The notes beneath the pieces were generated by a model. It saw only the letters and a program-made list of their open reading frames with translations. It did not search any database and was not told the DNA's origin. The translations under genes were made by a program, and so were the position numbers. Shown here one piece after another: positions 5,616-12,406 of a DNA stretch of 19,703 nt; within the stretch, counting starts at the first letter, position 1, and every line of letters starts with the position of its first letter. Origin of the DNA: an uncultured bacterium (GTDB taxonomy: Bacteria; Verrucomicrobiota; Kiritimatiellia; RFP12; UBA1067); contig URIT01000052.1 of assembly GCA_900547945.1 (NCBI GenBank), positions 1 through 19,703 on the forward strand. Reading direction: 5' to 3'.

Positions 5616-8600
5616 ATGCTACGGAAAAAAAAGATTCTCACCGCCGCGTTGGGCTTCGTGGGCTGTTCGCTGCTGGCCGACCCGTATCTGGAGACGTCCG
5701 GGGAGCAGGCCGTGAACACGGGCTACTATCCGAATTCCAAGACGAAGATCGTCGTCGACTGGGAGTATCTGTCGAATGATCCGACGCATCAGCAGATCTT
5801 TGGCGGCATGGATGTTCCCAACCGCTGCCTCTTCTACTTCGTGAGCTACATCAACGGGCGCGGCGGCTATTCCTGGGCGTGCCAGGACTACAGCGGCAAC
5901 TGGACGGCCACCGCGGCCCCGGCCGTGGAGCCGGGGATTCGGCGCACGCTCACGCTGGACGGCGGGGCCAACCAGGTGACCATCACGGACGGCGGCTCGA
6001 ACCTCGTCCAGACGATCACGCAGAAGCACACGAACAAGGCGAACGTGCCGCTCATCCTCTTCGGCCGCTCGAAGGGCGACCTGCTGGCGCGGTCGTTCGA
6101 GTGCCAGTCCAAGGTCCGCTTCTATTCGATGCAGGTCTACGAGGGCGACGTGCTGTTGCACGACTACCGTCCGCGCACCTGCGGGGGCGAGGGCGTCGTG
6201 TACGACACGGTCGCCCAGGTCGCCTTCAAGTCCGCGACCGCGACGCCGATCGTCGCGTCCGGGGACTGCGCGAGCGTCGCCGGTCCCGCGCTCGCCGAAC
6301 CGTCCACCGTGAACGGCCTCTACTCGCCCCAGATGGGTCCGGACGGCATCGTGGTCGAAAATGCGACGTACGCCGGCCCGTTCATCCCGCGCGGCGACGA
6401 GACGAACGCGACGAGCGGCAGCGTCACCTTCCGCGGGAACAACGCGTTCGGCGGCTTCCTGAGCCTCTACTACGCCCCGCAGGAGCGGTCCCCGCGCGAG
6501 TACACCTACGCCGGCTGGAGCAAGGACTACAAGGGCGAGACGGACAAGGACAAGCAGGTCACGTACGCGATCACGGGCGATCTGCGCGGCCGCACGACGT
6601 TCGCCGGCGGCTGGGAGGACTTCACGGCGGGCCAGCGCGGCGACGTGACGCTGCTCGACGGCAACTTCACGTTCGACGGCAACGTGACGCCGAACGGCAA
6701 CGACGGCTACCTTGTCTTCAAGCGCGGCGACATCCAGGTCGGCGGCATCCGCATGCTCGGCGGCCGCGGCCACAACAGCCGCGTCATCGTCAACTCCGAC
6801 GCGACGGTGCGCTGCGCGGGCGACGTCTTCGAGTCGGGCGTCCACACGGGCACCCCGTTCCACCTCTACGTGGACGGCACGCTGTCGGTCGACGGCGTCC
6901 TCAGCCCCTACAACAGGGATTGCACGCTGCAGTCCCCGAACGGCACGGGCGTGCTGAACGCCCACGCGGTCGATGCGGGCGGCATCACCTTCGCGGTGCC
7001 GACGCTCAACGTCGGCGCGGGCGGGGCGGCGTGCGCGGGCACGAAGTTCGACGGCGCGACGATCGGCTGCTACGACGGCGATGCGACGTTCAGGGGCTCC
7101 TACTCCTTCGGCGCGGAGGCCCCCGTGCTGCGCGCGTCCACGGTGGACGGCGTGGCGGCGGACATCACGCTGCAGGGCGTGCCGACGGCGACGGCGAAGA
7201 TTGCGAAGACGGGCGCGGGCGCGCTCGTGGTCGACACGCCGGACGTGTCCGGCCTCGCGGGCGGCATCGACGTGCAGGAGGGCGCGCTGCTCTTCGCCAC
7301 GGCGACGAAGGTCGAGGTGCCCGTGACGGTCTCGGCCGGCGCGACGCTGGGCGCGACGGCGAACGGCGCGGCCGAGCTGACGAACGTCACGCTCGGGTCG
7401 GGCGTGACGCTCGTGCTCGAGACGTCCCCGACGTCCGTCGGTTCGGTCAAGCTGCCGGCTGGCGCAGTGAAGGGACCGCTCGCGGTGGTGGTCGAGGGTG
7501 CGAACCCGCCGCCGGCGCACACGGTGGCGACGGTCCTGTCCGGCGCGAACCTCGCGCAGGCCGACCTCTCGAACATTACGCTCACGGTGAACGGCGGCGA
7601 GATGGAGGGAGAGCTGTCCGTGAAGGACGGCGACCTCGTGCTGACGGTGACGAAGTCCTCGACCGTGCCGGCGCGCACGCTGACGTGGGCCGCGGGCGCG
7701 TCCACGGCATGGGACCTGACGGCGCTCAACTGGCTGGGCGAGGGCGCCGCGACGGCCTTCGCGGAATTCGACAACGCCCGCTTCGCCGACGTCGCGGGCG
7801 ACATCGTGGTCGCGCAGGACGGCGTGCAGGCCGGCACGATCTCGTTCGAGGGCGCGGAGAAGACCTACGCGCTCACGGGCGGGCAGATCGGCGGCTCCTC
7901 GACGCTCACGATCGACAACGGCGCGACCGTGGATCTGGGCGCGAAGCTCGACAAGCAGGAGATCGTGATCAGGAACGGCATCCTGCGTCCCACGAAGACG
8001 GACGCGGAGCTCCTGGGCGACCCGAACGTCCCGATCCGCGTGCTCGACGGCGGCACGTTCGACCTGAACATCCGCGCCGCGACGGCGGCCGACCGCCTGA
8101 TGACGCACAGCAAGAAGTACGTCATCCAGGGCGAGGGCGCGACGGACGCGGACGGCCAGAAGCTCGGCGCGCTCGTGAACCTCGGCCCCGTGGCGGACAC
8201 GCAGGCGCGCCTCAACGCGATCGAGCTGTCCGGCGACGCGCTCATCCGCGGCGGCACGGGCCGCATCGACATGCGCATCTCGACGGACGGCCCCCGCACG
8301 ACGCGGCCGTCGCTCAAGGGCCCGGACCACGTGCTCACAATCGGCAACCAGAGCCTCTGCGTCGTCGACGGCGACGTCGACGTGCGCAAGATCTGCGTCA
8401 CGAACGGCGCGCTGATCAGCTTCGAGGGCAGCAGCAGGGAGACCATCCCGGAGGGCGTGCACCTCAACAGGGGCAACCTGCAGATCTGGAGCCATTCCCA
8501 GGCCTTCTCGCAGCCCGTCTTCGTCGAGGGCGCCGTGACGTCGCGCATCTGCAATGGTTGGAGCACGGTGACGCTCTCCGGCCCGATCGAGGTCGCCGCG

Positions 8601-11243
8601 GACGCGACCCTCAACCTGCAGAACAACAACTGGGCGTCGATGAAGTACACGGGCGGCATCACGGGCGAGGGCCGGCTCCTGTCCCGCGACGGCGGCGTGT
8701 CGCACCTCGTGGGCGACGTGGCGATGGACGAAATCACCGTCGCGGGCGGCATCGTGGTCTACGGCGACGGCACGGCCGCCGGCGACGGGAAGAAGTATCC
8801 GACGAATATCGTGCTGAACGCCGCGTACAACACCGCGTTCGTCGCGCTCGCGCCGTCGGCGGACAGCACTCTGTCCGGCTACACGGTCTCCGGCACGGGC
8901 GGCAGCTTCGTCCCGAGCCGCCAGGCCTCGGGGTCGAAGGTCGTCACGACGGTCGAGAACACGACGGTGTCCGGCGAGTCCGTCAGCATCTCGATGGGCT
9001 TCGGCACGAACACCACGAACCAGACGCGCATGGACGGAACGGCCGTCCTGGGCCAGGGCTTCCGCGCGGAGAACGTGAACGGCATCCACCTCGGCATCCA
9101 CCCGGCCTCGGGCGACGCCTCGCTCACGCTGGGCGAGGGGTCGTCCGTCAAGGTCAAGGAGAACGGCGAGGTCGTGCTGGGCCTGTGGAGCGGCACCACG
9201 AACAACCTCCACCGGCTCGTCGTGGACGGCGGCACGCTCGACGCGTCCGAGGCGAAGCCCGCGTACGTCGGCTACGACGGCCGTTCGGCCGAGATGCTCG
9301 TGAAGTCCGGCACCGCGAAGCTGAAGGGCGTCTCGACGCGCTTCCACAACTACCACAACCTGAAGCCGCTGCAGAAGATCGACCCGAGGGCGGTCTCCGG
9401 CATCGGCTACGAGGTGTTCGGCATGAGCGGCGGCACGGTCGAGCTCGCCGGCAGCATCACGACGGAGCGCGCGTACCCGTACGTTCCGCAGCTCTTCCTC
9501 GGCGGCGGCACGCTGAAGAGCATGGTCGACTGGAGCACGGACTTCTACCAGTACGCGATGTTCGAGACGTGGGGCGACTCCCGCGACACGACGAAGAAGA
9601 CGTTCACGCTCGACACGAACGGCAAGACCACGACCTTCCGCTCCGCGCTGCAGGGCAACGCGAACGTGAAGCTCACCGGCGACGGCAGCTTCGTCGCGGA
9701 CGACGGCGTGCAGGGCGGCGTCAGCGGCCACTGGACGGTCGAGAACACGGGCGCGGCGAACCTGAAGAACGCCGCGGCGTTCGCGGACGGCCTCACGGTC
9801 GCCCCGGGCTCGCACGTGGAGATCGACATCGGCGACCGCTCGACCTACGTCTCGCTCGCTGTGCTCTGCAACGTGAATGCCGAGTTCGGCAGCAGCGAGT
9901 TCACGCTGGAAAACTTCTACAGCCACCCGAGCGTCTTCCCGAGCCTCTTCACGAAGGACGTGCAGAAGCTGCTCACGAAGACCACCACGCCGTTCTTCAC
10001 GGCGTACCGCCACGAGGCGGAGTTCTACGTGGACAAGAAGGAGACCTACACGTTCGCGATCGCGTACGACGACCGGGGCGACATCATGGTCGACGGTACG
10101 CGCGTCGCGTACAACACGAGCTGGGACAACGTCGGCACGGGCCAGATCGTGCTCGAGCCGGGCTGGCACCGCATCAGCGTGACGGGCAAGGACAACGTGG
10201 GTGGCGCGGGCCCGGCGTCCGGCAAGGCAGACCCGAAGACGTTCTTCGACGCGAAGATGGCGGCGGGCTTCCACATCGGCGCCATCGACTCCACGCAGGC
10301 GGCGGACTACACGCCGATCAGCTCGACGACGATGAAGATGCGCCCCGTCTCCTCCGTCCGCTGGAACCACCGCTACACGAACGCGAAGATTCCGGACGAC
10401 TGGGACACGAACGACTCGTACACGTTCTCGATGGTCACCAACTCGATGCGCGGCATCCACGACACGGGCTGGAACATGAACGCGGGCGCGCTCAACAGCT
10501 ACACGGGCTGGACGTACGTCGAGCCCGAGGACGCGGGCAAGTGGGAGGTCGACGGCGTCTACGACGACCGCATCGGCCTGTTCATCGACGGGAAGAAGGT
10601 GTTCGAGAACGCGACGTGGAACGCCGCGACGAGCGGGTCGTTCGACATCACGCCCGGCTGGCACAAGTTCAAGGTCACGGTGTCCGACGGCGAGGGCGGG
10701 TACTCCTGGAGCGGCGTCCCCGACTACGGCGCGGCGCTCTACGTGAAGCGTCCGACCGACGCGGCCAAGGTGCCGTTCGACGAGCGCAACATCCGCATGA
10801 CGGCGGAGCCGTACGGCTTCATCGGCGGCGCGTTCGTGGTCGGCGAGGGGGCGACGGTCACGAACACGAGCGCGACGGCGTGTGAGATCGTCGGCACGGT
10901 CGAGGGCACGGGGTCGCTCACGGGCAAGTTCGCGCTCTCGGGCACGTGGAAGATGTCCATGGAGGACGGCCGCACGCTGAAGACCGTGACGTGGACCGAC
11001 GGCGTCGACCTGAAGAACGGCACGCTCGACATCGCGCTCGCGAAGAAGAAGCCGGTCAGCGCGAATTTCGCGCTCGGCAAGGTGACGGGCGTTGAGGGCC
11101 TCTCGCAGGCCGAGCTGGACGCGAAGCTCAACGTCACGCTCGACGGCGAGGAGGATCCCGGCCGCTTCAGCCTGGTGGTCCAGAACGGCCAGGCGTCGCT
11201 GCGGAACCTCAAGCCCTCGGGCTCGGTGTTCTACCTGCGGTAG
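5616..11243 (+). CDS. Giant surface protein: concanavalin-like, autotransporter beta-strand repeats, two PA14-like domains
   Basis: About 1875 residues. ATG 5616 follows AGGAGGT (5601-5607) and opens a signal peptide (Met-Leu-Arg-Lys-Lys-Lys, cleavage after Ala21). Residues about 22-215 resemble the LamG/concanavalin-like module that begins Tyr-Leu-Glu-Thr-Ser-Gly and ends with a Tyr-Glu-Gly-Asp-x-x-Leu stretch. A long Gly/Thr/Val-rich beta region follows. A Lys-Thr-Gly-Ala-Gly-Ala-Leu unit near residue 529 matches the autotransporter-associated beta-strand repeat, and a Trp-rich 'NW' module lies near 690-780. Two PA14-like domains lie at about 1455-1545 and 1588-1705, both with Asp-Asp-Arg, an Asp-Gly turn and Pro-Gly-Trp-His. 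The protein ends Val-Phe-Tyr-Leu-Arg, with no PEP-CTERM helix or C-terminal porin domain visible. It probably binds glycans or acts as an adhesin at the cell surface. Export beyond the inner membrane is unexplained. Confidence 0.75.
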   Translation: MLRKKKILTAALGFVGCSLLADPYLETSGEQAVNTGYYPNSKTKIVVDWEYLSNDPTHQQIFGGMDVPNRCLFYFVSYINGRGGYSWACQDYSGNWTATAAPAVEPGIRRTLTLDGGANQVTITDGGSNLVQTITQKHTNKANVPLILFGRSKGDLLARSFECQSKVRFYSMQVYEGDVLLHDYRPRTCGGEGVVYDTVAQVAFKSATATPIVASGDCASVAGPALAEPSTVNGLYSPQMGPDGIVVENATYAGPFIPRGDETNATSGSVTFRGNNAFGGFLSLYYAPQERSPREYTYAGWSKDYKGETDKDKQVTYAITGDLRGRTTFAGGWEDFTAGQRGDVTLLDGNFTFDGNVTPNGNDGYLVFKRGDIQVGGIRMLGGRGHNSRVIVNSDATVRCAGDVFESGVHTGTPFHLYVDGTLSVDGVLSPYNRDCTLQSPNGTGVLNAHAVDAGGITFAVPTLNVGAGGAACAGTKFDGATIGCYDGDATFRGSYSFGAEAPVLRASTVDGVAADITLQGVPTATAKIAKTGAGALVVDTPDVSGLAGGIDVQEGALLFATATKVEVPVTVSAGATLGATANGAAELTNVTLGSGVTLVLETSPTSVGSVKLPAGAVKGPLAVVVEGANPPPAHTVATVLSGANLAQADLSNITLTVNGGEMEGELSVKDGDLVLTVTKSSTVPARTLTWAAGASTAWDLTALNWLGEGAATAFAEFDNARFADVAGDIVVAQDGVQAGTISFEGAEKTYALTGGQIGGSSTLTIDNGATVDLGAKLDKQEIVIRNGILRPTKTDAELLGDPNVPIRVLDGGTFDLNIRAATAADRLMTHSKKYVIQGEGATDADGQKLGALVNLGPVADTQARLNAIELSGDALIRGGTGRIDMRISTDGPRTTRPSLKGPDHVLTIGNQSLCVVDGDVDVRKICVTNGALISFEGSSRETIPEGVHLNRGNLQIWSHSQAFSQPVFVEGAVTSRICNGWSTVTLSGPIEVAADATLNLQNNNWASMKYTGGITGEGRLLSRDGGVSHLVGDVAMDEITVAGGIVVYGDGTAAGDGKKYPTNIVLNAAYNTAFVALAPSADSTLSGYTVSGTGGSFVPSRQASGSKVVTTVENTTVSGESVSISMGFGTNTTNQTRMDGTAVLGQGFRAENVNGIHLGIHPASGDASLTLGEGSSVKVKENGEVVLGLWSGTTNNLHRLVVDGGTLDASEAKPAYVGYDGRSAEMLVKSGTAKLKGVSTRFHNYHNLKPLQKIDPRAVSGIGYEVFGMSGGTVELAGSITTERAYPYVPQLFLGGGTLKSMVDWSTDFYQYAMFETWGDSRDTTKKTFTLDTNGKTTTFRSALQGNANVKLTGDGSFVADDGVQGGVSGHWTVENTGAANLKNAAAFADGLTVAPGSHVEIDIGDRSTYVSLAVLCNVNAEFGSSEFTLENFYSHPSVFPSLFTKDVQKLLTKTTTPFFTAYRHEAEFYVDKKETYTFAIAYDDRGDIMVDGTRVAYNTSWDNVGTGQIVLEPGWHRISVTGKDNVGGAGPASGKADPKTFFDAKMAAGFHIGAIDSTQAADYTPISSTTMKMRPVSSVRWNHRYTNAKIPDDWDTNDSYTFSMVTNSMRGIHDTGWNMNAGALNSYTGWTYVEPEDAGKWEVDGVYDDRIGLFIDGKKVFENATWNAATSGSFDITPGWHKFKVTVSDGEGGYSWSGVPDYGAALYVKRPTDAAKVPFDERNIRMTAEPYGFIGGAFVVGEGATVTNTSATACEIVGTVEGTGSLTGKFALSGTWKMSMEDGRTLKTVTWTDGVDLKNGTLDIALAKKKPVSANFALGKVTGVEGLSQAELDAKLNVTLDGEEDPGRFSLVVQNGQASLRNLKPSGSVFYLR

Positions 11244-11266
11244 TCCCGTCGGCCAACCCGGCACCG

Positions 11267-11296
11267 GAGGCCGTCCCGCTTCTGCGGGCCGGCCTC
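11267..11296 (+). terminator. GC-rich hairpin after the giant surface protein gene
   Basis: A 13-bp stem with one mismatch (GAGGCCGTCCCGC against GCGGGCCGGCCTC) closes on a TTCT loop, 24 bp after the stop codon. No T-run follows, so it would be a non-canonical intrinsic terminator or an mRNA-stabilising hairpin. Confidence 0.5.
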
Positions 11297-11318
11297 TCCC
11301 GCCCTCACACCTTTGGAT

Positions 11319-11348
11319 TTGACGGCGAACCCGCCCACGGGGTATAAT
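11319..11348 (+). promoter_or_regulatory. Near-consensus sigma70-type promoter for the ArdC-like/rhamnosidase pair
   Basis: TTGACG (11319-11324), 18 bp, then a perfect TATAAT (11343-11348). This is the best promoter in the window. The expected transcription start is about 11355, which coincides with an ATG that begins an 8-codon frame. Confidence 0.65.
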
Positions 11349-11354
11349 TTTACC

Positions 11355-11381
11355 ATGTTGAGAAAACTGGAGAAGGCGTGA
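11355..11381 (+). other. Possible leaderless 8-codon upstream reading frame
   Basis: The ATG at 11355 sits about where transcription should start and encodes Met-Leu-Arg-Lys-Leu-Glu-Lys-Ala, then TGA. The stop (11379-11381) overlaps the GTG start of the next gene as GTGA. If the message is leaderless, the short frame could couple translation to the GTG start. It may equally be chance, since the GGAG and AAGG inside it serve as the downstream ribosome-binding site. Confidence 0.3.
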
Positions 11382-12406
11382 GCGCGCGGCGCGGGCGACA
11401 TCCCGAGCAGGTGCTGTTCGCGTTCGCGGAGGAGCGCGATGCGCGGCGGAGGGGGTTGGACGAGCTCTTTGCCGCGCTGGGGGCGTTCCGGGCGGGCGGG
11501 CGCTTCCTCCGTCTGCTGGCGTGCATGGGGCGCTTCCGCGACTACGGGCCCTACAACGCGCTGCTCGCGGCGGTGCAGCGTCCGGAGGCCGTGTGCATCC
11601 TGCCGCCCTCGAAGTGGCGGGCGTACAACCGCGAGGTGAAGCCCACGGCGCGCCCGATCGTGCTGTTGCGTCCGTTCTCGCCCGTCACCTGCGTCTTCGA
11701 CCTGGCCGACACGCGGGTCATCCGGGGGCGTGTGGACCGTTTCCCGCCGGAAGCCGCCGCGCCGGTCGTTCGCGTGCCGTGCCGTGCCGTTCCCGAAGTG
11801 GCCGTGCGGCGCCTCCTGGCGCGTCTGCCGTGGTGGGGCATCCTGCACGAGACGGTGCCGACGGGCCCCGCGACGGCGGGGGAGATCCATCTGGCGGACG
11901 GTTCCGAGAAAACGCTTGCGGTGCCCGTGCGGGAGGGCGGGGTCGTGCCGTGGCGGCCCGTCTACGTCCTGCGCACACGCGCGGGCGTTTCGTCCACCGA
12001 CCTCTTCGCGGCCCTTGTCCGGGCGCTCGCGCGCCTTTTCTGCCACCATCTGCGCAGCGGCTACGAAACGGGGTGGGGCGCGGGCCGCGCGCTGACTGCC
12101 GAGGTCGAGGCGTTCGAGGCCGATGCGGCGCTCTGGATCGTGAGTCGGCGGCAGAACGTCGCGAGCCCCGCGTATGCGGCGCTGGACGCCTACTTCGCGG
12201 TACACGCGGCGGTGCCGGAGGAGGCGAGCGTGGACGCGGTGCTTGACGCCGTGGCGCAGGTCGAGGCGCTGCTCGGCGACGCCTGCACGGTGAGGGACGG
12301 CTTTCTCGCGCGGTACGCGCCCGCCTTCGCGGCGCGCCTCCGCGCGGACGGGAAGGGCGACGACATCCTCCACGGGAGTTTTAAACAGGAGACAACGACA
12401 ACATGA
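11378..12406 (+). CDS. ArdC/ImmA-like protein lacking the HExxH zinc site
   Basis: 342 residues from GTG 11378 (GGAGAAGG just upstream). Residues 56-112 fit the ArdC N-terminal ssDNA-binding-type domain: Tyr-Gly-Pro-Tyr-Asn-Ala-Leu-Leu near 56, Gln-Arg-Pro near 67, Trp80, then Lys88, Ala-Arg-Pro-Ile near 91, a Pro-Phe near 99 and Val-Phe-Asp-Leu-Ala-Asp-Thr ending at 112. Residues about 205-265 fit the ImmA/IrrE-like peptidase domain (Leu-Phe-Cys-His-His at 220-224, Phe-Glu-Ala-Asp-Ala at 246-250). Where the family has HExxH this protein has Arg-Ala-Leu-Ala-Arg (215-219), so zinc-dependent peptidase activity is unlikely. The third-ligand glutamate (E247) remains. There is no signal peptide, so it is cytoplasmic. 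Its stop overlaps the rhamnosidase start (ATGA). It could be a DNA-binding regulator or a pseudoenzyme; its function is unknown. Confidence 0.65.
   Translation: MSARRGRHPEQVLFAFAEERDARRRGLDELFAALGAFRAGGRFLRLLACMGRFRDYGPYNALLAAVQRPEAVCILPPSKWRAYNREVKPTARPIVLLRPFSPVTCVFDLADTRVIRGRVDRFPPEAAAPVVRVPCRAVPEVAVRRLLARLPWWGILHETVPTGPATAGEIHLADGSEKTLAVPVREGGVVPWRPVYVLRTRAGVSSTDLFAALVRALARLFCHHLRSGYETGWGAGRALTAEVEAFEADAALWIVSRRQNVASPAYAALDAYFAVHAAVPEEASVDAVLDAVAQVEALLGDACTVRDGFLARYAPAFAARLRADGKGDDILHGSFKQETTTT

Noticed and set aside
5619..11264. A minus-strand frame of about 1880 codons opposite the giant surface protein, and a second long plus frame (5879-10885)
   Set aside because: Their products are Arg/Ala/Val- and Arg/Gly-rich without motifs. 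Strong GC-ending codon bias removes stops from the other frames. The plus-frame product has a signal peptide, recognisable domains and a ribosome-binding site.
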